Assembly (NCBI RefSeq): GCF_043290135.1
Contig: NC_134704.1
Coordinates: forward strand, 7,931,501-7,995,500
Direction of reading: 5' to 3'
DNA: 64,000 nucleotides
Source of the DNA: Rhipicephalus microplus
Lineage: Eukaryota > Arthropoda > Arachnida > Ixodida > Ixodidae
The position numbers were made by a program, and so were the translations under genes. Numbering within the stretch: the stretch's first letter is position 1; each line of letters starts with the position of its first letter. Positions 46,627-57,062 of the stretch are shown piece by piece. The notes under the pieces were generated by a model that was not told where the DNA came from, did no database searches, and worked only from the letters and a program-made list of their open reading frames with translations.

Positions 46627-46862
46627 TCCCCGCCGCGGTGGTCTAGTGGCTAAGGTACTCGGCTGCTGACCCGCAGGTCGTGGGATCAAATCCCGGCTGC
46701 GGCGGCTGCATTTCCGATGGAGGCGGAAACGCTGTAGGCCTGTGGGCTCAGATTTGGGTGCTCGGTAAAATATTCCTGGTGGTAGAAATCTCCGGAGCCC
46801 TCCACTACGGCGTCTGTGATATTCATATTGTGGTTTCGGGACGTTAAACCCCACAAATAAAT
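46627..46862 (+). repeat. Ruka SINE, full length, nested in family B
   Basis: Head CCCCGCCGCGGTGGTCTAGT, A-box-like TAGTGGCTAAGG, B-box-like GGGATCAAATCCC, and 3' end CGGGACGTTAAACCCCAC with a short AAATAAATGA tail. CTGATAT occurs on both sides (46612-46618, 46867-46873). Confidence 0.9.
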
Positions 46863-47689
46863 GACATCTGATATATAACACCTGGACATCAATAAAAAAA
46901 GTTTCAGTGGATAGCGTTTACTTCAATTCAAGTTAACCTGACGTGATGGCTGTATCATAGGTTTACATATGCAATACTTGTGAAATTGGATAGCCAGCAC
47001 TGACCATAATTGACGTTATCCTGAACATCGGAATCTATCTGAAAAGGAGTTCTGAGTCATGGCGTGGCTCCGTGGCAGATTACTTGTTTACCACGCAGAA
47101 TGCTGCGGTTAGATTTCTACTGCGACCCTGGCATTTATTCTTTGCATTTGTCGGTTCAACGCTGTCGTGGACAGCTTTTTTAGGATTGTCCGTTATAATT
47201 GTCCCCCGATAGTTATAAACTGTCGATTGCCTGCGGTACATACCTACTTGCTTGGGGCACATATATACCCGTTGTATACGGGTGTGTACCACACGTTTCT
47301 GGTGGAAAGGATTTGACGACATACGCGACGGAATCGTAACGTTATCCATGTCATGACCAGCAAGTCATTTTTGTCAAACCATCTTACCCACTTCCCATTC
47401 ACAATTATTTTGTTTTACCACAAGTTAATGGGGTGATCTCGCCAGTACACAGACGTAGACGGCTAGATAGATAGCTAGGTACATGCTAGGGGTGCCTGCA
47501 CCACACAGAAAAGGGAATGAAATAAGTTATTCAATATTCATAAAGTTTTGAAAAAGGAAAAATAAAAAAAACTAAAAAAATGAAATAATGGTGAATGCAA
47601 AGGAGTGAATAAGGAAACAAGAGTACGAGACGCCTGAAGCTATAAAATATTTCCAAAACGCACACCAAATGTGCTCTTGCGTTGCGTTA

Positions 47690-48180
47690 GCTTCATCTGA
47701 TGAATCAGTTGTCTTACCAATTTCGAACTAAGGCGCATTCTTCCGTATCGCTGGAGTGCTTTTAAATTGGATATTCCTTCTCGGTTGCGACACCTGCTCG
47801 CAAAGTTCGGCATCACATCCCATTGTTTCGCAAGATGCACCCCCAACACCGTATGGGGCGGCGTAAAGCGAGGGCACAACGCATTACCCAAAGCTACTCC
47901 AGCGATACGGAAGCTGTTTCGAAAAAAGTTTCGTGGCGGTAGTTACCAGCCATCGTGGCAAATACATCTCGAGCCTCACTGTGAACACAGCACATGCCGA
48001 AGAGGAAGCGGCCCTCACACAGATCAAGGCCACGTACGTGATTAGCGATTCGCAAGTTTGCCAACGGGTGCATCTCGCAAGAGGCGTTTCACATACTCCA
48101 GCGACATCCCATACGCCCAGGAGAGGTCGACTTCGACACGAAGGCATCTGCCATGGATACCGGCACACAAGGGACTGAGT
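47690..48180 (+). pseudogene. LINE ORF2 remnant: RNase H region
   Basis: Frames give LFRKMHPQHRMGRRKARAQR near 47820, matching the segment PFPRNVHPQHNEGRRLARAR before RNase H in the intact LINE. Then FVAVVTSHRGKYISSLTV, HAEEEAALTQ (glutamate motif) and YVISDSQ (aspartate motif, about 48000-48060), and ISQEAFHILQRHP. Stops and frame changes between pieces show it is dead. It is a distant relative of the LINE at 53369-58948. Confidence 0.6.
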
Positions 48181-49330
48181 AGATTGTGCACCTCCGAATC
48201 ATTATTCGCCATGTTTCTCAAGATACGTGCGCACGAGTATTGTTCGCTTCAGCGTGCGGGTCGGCCGACTGCGACCGCATCGAAAAAAACTTGACCAAAG
48301 ATGAGGTTACCATGCACAAAACGTTAACAGGAAGCGATAATTCAAACAATAAATCGGCTCTTATGTCAGGCACGTCTAATTCTTGACTCGGCAAGCTCCG
48401 GTGAGAACAGTGAGTTACGTTCTGCTTTCCGATAGCTTTGACCGTCGTACACAAGAACTGCTCACCGCCGCCTCTCGTATTAAGAGCCGTAGACGCTGAT
48501 GCTCTCGTCTTGGAATTATAGGCTTCCTTCGGTGAGGCACACAACGGCACAGTGCGGGAGGAGAAGAGTGAAGCTGCGGAAGTGGTCACGAGCTCTGAAA
48601 ATGACCGCTTTCAACGTCCAGTGATACAAAATAAATTCGCAGCCGTGACGACAACTCTCACTGTAGGCTTCTGGCACATTGCATCATCTTTGAAGTGCAA
48701 CAGCTGCATAAAAATGCACATTCTTAACTCCAGCCGGCTATCAATAACGCGGTCATACCAGTGGTGATGCAGACGACACGAGGCGCGGGCGTGCCCTCTT
48801 ATAGTCCCTCAACCCCCCTGCAAAAGCACGCGACTTCCGCCCCACTTTTCGCTCTGCAGCTCGTCTCAGCTCTCCTTCCTCAATGAGCGGACCCAACACG
48901 CGCTCGTCGTCGCGTGACAAAACGTGCTGAATCTGCGGAGATCTGAGAAACGCCAAATGATATACGGTGTATATGAAGGGCTTTTCGTTAGCACTCTTGG
49001 CTGCACGCGCGCTGTGGTGTACTGGTTAGCGCTGCTGTTCGAGAGGTCGCTGATCTGACGCCCCGCGGCAGAGCTGTTTGCATATATGTTTTTTTTTTTG
49101 CAATCTGTAGTATATATTTTACAACGTCATATTCGTGACGGATAAACGTCAGCGTAGCCGTGGTGAACACGGGCATTAAACACTTTCACGTAAAAAAAAC
49201 ACACCCTGCATTTGCGAGTGATCTGCAGAAAAATTGTATTTTCTCTGTGACTGTAACAGCTTAAATTTCGCACTTGGTTCTTTAGACCAAGTCAATTAAA
49301 CGCAGCAACAGATAGAACATACTTTAACAA
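48181..49330. other. Unannotated, with one weak tRNA-like segment
   Basis: TGGTGTACTGGTTAGCGCTG at 49014-49033 resembles a tRNA A box, but no good B box or cloverleaf follows. No exon supported. Confidence 0.35.
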
Positions 49331-49334
49331 ACTT

Positions 49335-49480
49335 TATTGCAATAGAAATTTCGGCGTCGACGGCATTGTTGATGCAAAGAATAATGCCAGCGATGCAGGT
49401 GGCCTGAGTTCGGGCCAGAATCTAACCCAGACCCGATTCGTGGAAGTCTATATCATGCCAGTGCTTGGAACTTGGAAAAA
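49335..49480 (+). repeat. Family B fragment with tRNA-like segment
   Basis: GGCGTCGACGGCATTGTTGA and TGCAAAGAATAATGCCAG correspond to the TTTGCATT-type block of family B in the opposite direction, followed by GCCAGAATCTAACCCAGACC, a reversed B-box-like segment. Only ~145 bp are present. Confidence 0.4.
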
Positions 49481-51919
49481 TTATCTGTACTGACATCATG
49501 TAGTCGGAGGAACCGCGTTCATACATCTAATGCTGCGAGGCAGAAACGTGTACACTGGCACTAGCTGTAACACCATATGGATTGTGTAACGAGTGTGTGG
49601 CTTATAAGCATACCCGTTATTAAGCATTCAGAAATGATTGATAATCACGATAAGCTACAACATAAAGAATGTGTAGGTGCGTGTATCACCTCGCAGACAC
49701 GTAATCAATGCTTCACTAATTAGAAAAAGGAAAGGCATAGCGGGCATAGTAATTGCCATAAGCATTCTGGGAATTCGCAGTAGCTTCTCTTACGGCGTGG
49801 TTGAGGTGTCTATCGAAGAGCAAAGCTAATGAGAAAACGACGCGAACGTGGCCCGATTGCGTGCCACTCTTAAAGGCGAAGCTCAAAGATGCTCAAAGTT
49901 TTCGTCAGCCCTGTTTAAAGTTGGAAAGTATGAGCAGATCTCCCAACTTGAACTTTTGCAGACGCAGCCTATTTCAATATGGAGTGCTTTGTGTGATACA
50001 GACAAAGATGTTTACAGATAAAAAAAAGCTCGAAAAGGGGTGCTTTATGAGGCACTTTCCACAAGTCGAAATAGGCGACGAAATTTTGTTGGAACTGAAT
50101 TCACTGCCGGCGGCTACTGAACAGGATCTGCGCAGAAGTAACCCTCGTCGCTGGAATTCTAATCGAAGTTCTTGTTCCGATTGAAGCTTGTCCCGTTTCT
50201 TATGTTAAGAGCGTATGAATAGTACTTTCACGACTTGTGCGAGGATGACTTTATCTTTGGCACTGCCGACCCGGTATTTCTAGTCGCCGATGGAGTTACA
50301 AGGCCGTGCGAAACAAAAGCAAAAGAAACGCAGATATGAGAAGCTCAAATGATGCAAGCGCATTTAATATGGACATACGGAACATGCAGATGGGATGCGT
50401 TTCGCGTTAAGACTATAGATAAGGATACATTGAACTCTGCTTTCTGAAACAACGCAGCGTCGTTACGGAAAGTAGAAAACAAAAGCTTGGCTTTTCTCTT
50501 ACGTGACTTGCTTACCACACCTGGGAATGTGAAGAACAAAACACTTATTTTCTTTTACAAGCTTTTCAAGGCCCATTATATCGAAAAGCAAGAAAAAAAT
50601 TAGCCCCGTATCGGCATGTTACATCGCAAATGTCGTCGAAAGACGATAGTCTTGCGTCTGGAGAAAGTGAAAAAAAAAAACGTTTATTTGATGTCCTGCG
50701 CAAAAAAAAAAAAAATCAGCGAATGGTATTCTGGGGGCGCTGCGTTAGAGTGAGTGCCTCGAGCGTGCAGCGGAAGCGAACGAGCGCATCAAGTCACGTC
50801 GCACGTGAGACATGAGCGCTATCTGGTGGTTATCCTGGAAAACGGGGCGCGCGCCGTGCTCGCCCGTCTCAGAGGTGATAAGGTGTAGAACACAAGGCGA
50901 CGGCAGATGCCACCACCGTGTCACCTTAGCAAAGCTTTGGAAACACTTGCCTTTTTGAGCATCGTGTTGCATTATCAGCGCAGCGTTACAAAGGCTACGA
51001 TCCTCAAAACTACATATGTATGCATTTTCTAGTAAAAAATACACATACATAATATTGACGTGTTGATATGGTGCCTCAGATATGCTCAATAATTGTTTTT
51101 AATTGACAATCACACTAGTATGAGCACTGAACCTTGAGCAATATTGGTGGGCGCTGCGGATGGGGTCGGCCATTTGGAGTCTCGTTTGGTCACTTTAGTG
51201 CCGTTTAGCGTACCGTTAAGAGTGGACAAACAGACAAATGTACAGACAGAGACACATACCAAAAATTTTGCGTCGAAGGTTCCCAAGAAAGACTATCGCA
51301 TTTAAAAAAGCAAGTGGAGGCCTGAGGGAGGAACACGACTAGGCAGTCATTCAGACGAAGGTTTAATGTCTCACGCTTCAAGTTCGAGGGCTTGGCGACC
51401 TTGCGCTTTTTAAACATGGCATGTTTAAAAGCCGGCCCAGTTGTTTATGTTCTCAGTGAACTACTTTCTCACGCGGAATTGGTCGAACCATACATTCGCG
51501 CAAACACCACGAAAGTAGGAGTATAGTTAGTCGGCGGGGTGTCGAGTGGATTGAGTCTGTGCACGCACCTTTAGGAACAATACGCCGGTTTGAACAGGTT
51601 CACTCCCGTTCAGTAACGCTTCGCAGGAAATAGAAACGGATAAGAGTTGTCCGCAAACTGGTTTGACCCTACCGCTGCAGTGCGCTGCTGACATAAATAT
51701 GATAACGTGAGACACTCCAGGCAGGCCTCCTCAAGTGACTGCACACGTATGTTCACCAGTGCTCGTATTCTGGACTTTTTATTTCCGTTTCCAATCGTAT
51801 GCTGTACCGAGCACACGGCGTGCACAGCAACTTGAAGCCCAGCTTGCTCGTGGTTTCCAGTCGGAAGAATGGAAACCACGATTGATGTCTAGGCTTGTCT
51901 GTTCTGCATTATTTGTCCG
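49481..51919. other. Unannotated; no gene recognised
   Basis: Includes a 127-codon frame at 49801-50184 without recognisable domain or splice context and several A runs. I cannot support a gene here. Confidence 0.35.
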
Positions 51920-52385
51920 TTGTTCAGCACAGCACATGCAAGGTACCCACTATAAGCCATGAGGATGAAGAATAAGCGCGTTAGCACATGCAAAGTACTG
52001 CATGATGATGACTCTGATCACGGCACAGCACATGCAGGATGCAACGTATACACGATGAAGATGAAGATGAGGATTAAGCGCGTTAGCAAATACAAGCTAC
52101 GATGACGCTGCCATCACGTCACAGCACATGCAAGGTACCCACTATGAAGCCTGACGACGAAGAATAAGCGCGTTAGCACATGCAAGGTACCCAACGACGA
52201 TGACGCAGCACTGTATCCAAGCTACCCACTACAAGCCACGGCAATGACGATGAAGAATAAGCGCGTCAGCACATGCAAGGTGCCCGACGACGATGGCGCT
52301 GTCACCAGGGCGCATACATGTAAGGTACCCGCTATACGCCATGACGATTATGCCGATGACCATAAGAAATAAGCGAGTTCCAGAC
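51920..52385. repeat. Degenerate ~90-112-bp tandem repeat, about five units
   Basis: AAGAATAAGCGCGTTAGCAC or variants recur with the AATAAGCG core at about 51971, 52073, 52163, 52256 and 52368. Each unit also carries CACATGCAAGGTACCC and a GATGACGA-type block. Confidence 0.8.
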
Positions 52386-52746
52386 CACACATTTTCTTTC
52401 TGCCGTGGATGAAAGCGATTATGGAAACGCTCCCGTCCGCGAAATGTATAGCGGCAACGCCGACAAGCCGCTGCTCCGGAGGCGAGAGCGCGGTGGCTCA
52501 ACATCTACGCAGACAGCGAGCTACCACCGTTGACTTTTGCAGCCACCGCAAGCATCTATGGCTACTAGAGTTTGTTCAATCATTAATCCCGAACGTTAGT
52601 CATCGGACGGAGATATATCAAAGCATCAGCCAGGGTGCGTTCACGTTAAGCGGTGCCATAGCTGTCCAACATTAAGAGCATTGTGCAAGCTCACTTGTAC
52701 CAATATAAAGCAAAGTTTCAAATACCTCTGTAAAATTGAATTTCTC

Positions 52747-52995
52747 CCTGCCGCGGTGGTCTAGTGGCTAAGGTACTCGGCTGCGGACCAGCAGGTCGCG
52801 GGATCTAATCCCGGCTGCGGCGGCTGCATATCCGATGGAGGCGGAAATTCTGTAGGCCCGTGTGCTTAGATTTGGCTGCACGTTAAAGAAACCAAGGCGG
52901 TGAAAATTTTCGGAGCCTTCCACTACGGCGTCTCTCATAATCATATGGTGGTTTTGGAACGTTGAACCCCACATATGAATGAATCAGTCAAGATG
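52747..52995 (+). repeat. Ruka SINE, full length
   Basis: Head CCTGCCGCGGTGGTCTAGTG, A-box TAGTGGCTAAGG, B-box-like GGGATCTAATCCC, 3' end TTGGAACGTTGAACCCCACA and tail TGAATGAATCA. GAATTTC occurs at 52738-52744 and 52996-53002, a possible short duplication. Confidence 0.9.
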
Positions 52996-53002
52996 GAATT
53001 TC

Positions 53003-53355
53003 ACTTTCTTGTGATACCTAATTTCATGTTGAAGGCATCAACCATGTTTTTTACGTAATAATAGACGAGATGACAGCTGGTCTTTCTTTACATTTACATT
53101 ATGACATCTGGTATACTTTCCTTAGCATGATTGTCTGTTAGATGTCGTTAATGCTGGTCATATATATAGTGTAACTGACGACTTGACCCTTTTAAAATTA
53201 CCGAGTCACGTGGCAAACGTTTGTGCACTTAGACATGTCCATCACTGAACTCTGCCTGTCCCGCATCTCTTTTTGTAGCTACTTACCATACTGAGAACGA
53301 GTGGAACCATAGAAATTTGTTCGGAAGTTCAAAAAGTGGTATTGCCCAGCCCGGT
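53003..53355. other. Unannotated; no gene recognised
   Basis: AT-rich flank of the full-length LINE; nothing supported. Confidence 0.4.
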
Positions 53356-53406
53356 CCTACACGAATGTCAGTCAGTCAAGAACTTTAATATATGGTCCTG
53401 AGGAGT

Positions 53407-56400
53407 TTAAGCCACCAGGGTGCCCACGTGGGACATCCTAGCAGCCGCTACCGTAGGCGACGCCCGAGTCGGGGCGGGAACGTGGTGGCGTTCCGCCAGT
53501 TCTTGGGCCCTCTGGACTGCCTTAAGTTGGTTTCGGAGATTGGGGCTCCTGAGTGCCTCCTCCCAGTCGGACTCACTGGTGAGAGGTCCCTGAGGTAACG
53601 CGGGACATTGCCAGAGCATGTGCGCGAGTGAACAGTACACTTCTGTGCAATCTGGGCACTGTGAATTTATGTCTGAGTTATAATGGCTGAGTCGGCCCCG
53701 TGATGGGTACGATCTCGTTTGTAACATTCTAAAGGCTACTTCTTGCGCGCGTTCTAGTTTTGAATGGGGTAAAGGGTATCGGCTTCTGTTGTGTCGGTAG
53801 TGGGAGGTAATTTCATGGAAGGTGAGTAGTGGGTCATTAAACTGCACGTCTGGGCCCAGCTCTTCGGTGGCTGATTGATCGTCACGGCGGGTCAGTTCTC
53901 GTGCTCGATCATGAGCCATTTCGTTGAGGTTGGGTTGTTGTGGGTGAACGTCTTTGCCCATGTGGGCAGGGAACCAAGAGAGGTAGTGCGAGCCCGTATA
54001 TTTCCGTGTTTGTAAAATGCGGGCTGCTTCTGGAGCGATGTTGCCGGTTTCGTAAGCCCGAATGGCGGCGCGAGAGTCTGTGAAGACATTAGTGAGTGAG
54101 GGGTCGGTCATCGCTAAAGCTATAGCAACTTGTTCGGCTATGGCGCTTGTTGATAGCCTAACCGAGGCGGCTGAGCGTAGGGCTCCGTCGCCATCTACTA
54201 CCGCGAGTGCGAAAGAGGAGGAGTTACCGTATTGCGCTGCGTCGACGAATGCGGTAGAGTTGCGATTCGCGGCGGTACGGTTTAGGATCGCGCGAGCGCG
54301 GGCCAGCCGTCTGCCTTCGTTGTGTTGTGGGTGGACATTTCGCGGAAATGGGGTTACCATGTAAGTAGCTCGGACAACTCTGGGGAGGGTTACTGCGCGT
54401 TCAAGGCAGGGGTGTGGGGACATGCCGGCCTCGCTTAGAAGTCGGCGGCCTGCCTTGGAGGAGGAGAGGCGGATCACTTGGGCCGTGGTCTGGGCCTCGA
54501 TCACTTCATCGATGCCGTTGTGCATGCCTAGTTGGTCGAGACGGGAAGTGCTCGTGTTTTGAGGCAAACCAAGGACTTGTTTAATGCTTTTGCGCATGAG
54601 TGTGTTTAGTTTCGTCTTTTCTACCTTCGTCCAGTTGTGGGCAGAGGCGACGTAATTGATGTGACTCATTAGGAACGCGTGGTATATGCGCAGAAGGTTG
54701 GCCTCTCCAAGGCCTCGTCTACGACCCGAGACTCGCTGAATGAGTCGGAGCATGTTCTCTGTTTTTGCTGTGATATGTTTAATTGTTCTTGCATGACAGC
54801 CAGTGGCCTCGACGAGGAGGCCGAGAATGCGTATGGAGTCCACTCGGGGTATTCGCTGCCCATCTTTGGCGTGTAGCGCTATGGGTAGATCACCTAAGGG
54901 TGTTAAGTTACGAACGCCTTGGCGAGATTGCCGGTACAGTAGCAACTCTGATTTTGTGGGCGACAAACGAAGTCCAGTGTTTTTTAAGTAGGCTTCTGTG
55001 GTATCGAGAGCAGTTTGAAGGGCTTGCTCCAACTCCGCCAATGAGCCTCCCGGGCACCAGATGGTGATGTCATCTGCGTATATAGCATGGTTTATGTTTG
55101 GGATGTCGCGGAGTTTGTCAGATAGTCCCTTCATTACTATGTTAAAAAGGAGTGGAGAAATGACTGCCCCTTGTGGTGTCCCGTTGGAACCTAATGTGTA
55201 AGTATCGGATGTAAGTTGCGATAAATGCAGCTGAGCTGTTCGATTTTGCAGAAAAGAACGAATGTACGCCTGGAATCTTTTACCGAGACCAAGGCTGGCA
55301 ATGGATTCCAGTATAAAGCGGTGTGAGACGCTGTCGAATGCTTTAGTGAGGTCTAGGGCGAGAATGCCACGAACATCTCTCGTTTTTGAGTCGAAGATCT
55401 GTTTCTTTAGTAATAGCATGACGTCCTGTGTTGAAAGGTGCGGACGGAACCCGACCATGTTGAACGGAAAGAGTTCGTGATCCTCTATGTAGCGCGATAC
55501 ACGATTTAGGATGACATGTTCAGCTGCTTTTCCTATGCATGAGGTTAGGGAAATCGGGCGTAGATTGTCGAAGTTGAGTGGTTTACCTGGCTTTGAGAGA
55601 AGGATTACCGTGGCCGTGCGCCATTGTTCAGGTACCTGGCCAGTTTCCCACATGTAATTAATGTCTTTTGTGAGTAGTGTGATGGCTTGGTCGTCTAAAT
55701 TTCGCAACAGGCGGTTGGTTACCTTGTCAGGACCGGGGGCTGATCTGCTGTTGAGGTTGTGTAATGCCTCCCGAATTTCTGACTCCGTGAAGGGTTCGTC
55801 GAGTTCGGGTATCGTTTCGCATTCTATTTCTGGGTAGTCGGTGGGTTGTGCTGTGTTTAAGGGGAGGTGACGTTTGGAGATTTCTTCAAGAAAGGATGAG
55901 TTTGTTCCTCCCATCTTTTTGTGCGAGTGTAGGAGCCGGTCTATGGCATGACTCTGGTTGTTTTTTGTTTCGCAGTCGTCCAGCATGTATTTTAGGAGGT
56001 TCCATTTACCCCCAGTTCGCATGCGGCCGTCGACCGCCGAGCAGAGTTCATGCCATTGGAGTCGTGTGAGCTCCGTGCAATATTTGGCAATGTCTTGGTT
56101 CAGTATTGATAGACGTTTTCGTAAGCGTCTGTTTAGTCGTTGTGTTTTCCAGCGCGCGAGTATTGACGCTTTTGCCTCGAGCAAATGTGCGAGGTGTGGG
56201 TCCATTCTCGGGACCTCGAGTTCTGTTTGTATTGTTTTCGTTGTTTTGGCTATGTCTTCCTGAAGTGAGGTGAGTAGTTCGATGAATGTGTTGTATTCCT
56301 TTGTGTTGTTTTTGCGGAGGGTGCGGAAGGCATCCCAGTCCGTTAGCGTGAATGTACGGGGTGGGGCTGATGCGTTGGGTAGTTCGGTTCGTATGATGAA

Positions 56401-57057
56401 GTGATCGCTGCCCAGGTTTTCCTGCGTATTGGTCCAGGTGTGGCCTGTGACGTTACGGGTAAATACCAAGTCCGGCGTAGTGTCGCGTTGTACCGATGTT
56501 CCAAGTCTCGTAGGGAATCGGTGATCTGTGATGAGTGTGAGGGACAAGTCGTCAATTGCTCGCGTGAGGTTAGTGCCTTTAGCCGTTGCCTGGGGGTAAC
56601 CCCATGACGGGTGGGGGGCATTGAAGTCGCCTGCTATAACAAGCGGAGAGTTTCGCGCGAGCGTTGTGGCTTTAGTTAAGAGCGCGTGGAAGGACTGTCT
56701 GTAGTCTGTCGGGGAGCTGTAAACGTTAAGGATAAAAACGCTTTGTTTTAAAAAACGGTTTGGTACGAGTTCGACGAGTATCGCTTCCAGGCGGCTGCGG
56801 GTGGGTAATACCTCATGTACTATGTGAGCAAATTTCTTGCTAATCAGCGTGGCTATACCTCTCTTGGTATCCCCTCGTTGTGAGATGGGGTGGTAACCCG
56901 ATAATGTGAGAGTATCACAAAGGGTCTCCTGCAGTAATATTACATGAGGCTTCTTGGGTTGCGCTTTAATGTACTGCAGCAGTGGGGTTTTACGGGTCGC
57001 GAAGCTAGCGCAATTCCACTGCCAAATTTCTAACGTGTTTTGGGTTGTGGAAGCCAT
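53407..57057 (-). CDS. LINE ORF2: endonuclease, reverse transcriptase, RNase H
   Basis: A 1216-residue protein with an ATG start at 57057. AP-type endonuclease: N15 (QWN), E44 (LLQET), D144/N146 (GDFNA), S217-D218-H219 (SDH). RT from about 430 to 750: PGPDKVTN at 441-448, LDLTKAFD at 569-576, GTPQGAVISPLL at 626-637 and YADD at 660-663, so the three catalytic aspartates are present. RNase H from about 935: D939 (FVDAA), E975 (AIAEQ), D994 (FTDSR) and D1050 (AHDRA). The C-terminus has C1134-x2-C1137...H1146-x4-C1151. It would nick the target, prime on it and copy the element RNA, then remove or process RNA with RNase H. Expression would depend on reinitiation after ORF1, whose stop is five bases upstream. 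Confidence 0.95.
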   Translation of the reverse strand: MASTTQNTLEIWQWNCASFATRKTPLLQYIKAQPKKPHVILLQETLCDTLTLSGYHPISQRGDTKRGIATLISKKFAHIVHEVLPTRSRLEAILVELVPNRFLKQSVFILNVYSSPTDYRQSFHALLTKATTLARNSPLVIAGDFNAPHPSWGYPQATAKGTNLTRAIDDLSLTLITDHRFPTRLGTSVQRDTTPDLVFTRNVTGHTWTNTQENLGSDHFIIRTELPNASAPPRTFTLTDWDAFRTLRKNNTKEYNTFIELLTSLQEDIAKTTKTIQTELEVPRMDPHLAHLLEAKASILARWKTQRLNRRLRKRLSILNQDIAKYCTELTRLQWHELCSAVDGRMRTGGKWNLLKYMLDDCETKNNQSHAIDRLLHSHKKMGGTNSSFLEEISKRHLPLNTAQPTDYPEIECETIPELDEPFTESEIREALHNLNSRSAPGPDKVTNRLLRNLDDQAITLLTKDINYMWETGQVPEQWRTATVILLSKPGKPLNFDNLRPISLTSCIGKAAEHVILNRVSRYIEDHELFPFNMVGFRPHLSTQDVMLLLKKQIFDSKTRDVRGILALDLTKAFDSVSHRFILESIASLGLGKRFQAYIRSFLQNRTAQLHLSQLTSDTYTLGSNGTPQGAVISPLLFNIVMKGLSDKLRDIPNINHAIYADDITIWCPGGSLAELEQALQTALDTTEAYLKNTGLRLSPTKSELLLYRQSRQGVRNLTPLGDLPIALHAKDGQRIPRVDSIRILGLLVEATGCHARTIKHITAKTENMLRLIQRVSGRRRGLGEANLLRIYHAFLMSHINYVASAHNWTKVEKTKLNTLMRKSIKQVLGLPQNTSTSRLDQLGMHNGIDEVIEAQTTAQVIRLSSSKAGRRLLSEAGMSPHPCLERAVTLPRVVRATYMVTPFPRNVHPQHNEGRRLARARAILNRTAANRNSTAFVDAAQYGNSSSFALAVVDGDGALRSAASVRLSTSAIAEQVAIALAMTDPSLTNVFTDSRAAIRAYETGNIAPEAARILQTRKYTGSHYLSWFPAHMGKDVHPQQPNLNEMAHDRARELTRRDDQSATEELGPDVQFNDPLLTFHEITSHYRHNRSRYPLPHSKLERAQEVAFRMLQTRSYPSRGRLSHYNSDINSQCPDCTEVYCSLAHMLWQCPALPQGPLTSESDWEEALRSPNLRNQLKAVQRAQELAERHHVPAPTRASPTVAAARMSHVGTLVA

Positions 57058-57062
57058 GATGA

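Noticed and set aside
49014..49075. tRNA gene or SINE head
   Set aside because: Only an A-box-like stretch is present; no B box or cloverleaf follows.
49801..50184. 127-codon frame as a gene
   Set aside because: No recognised domain, its start is not an ATG in context I trust, and no splice sites or poly(A) signal support it.
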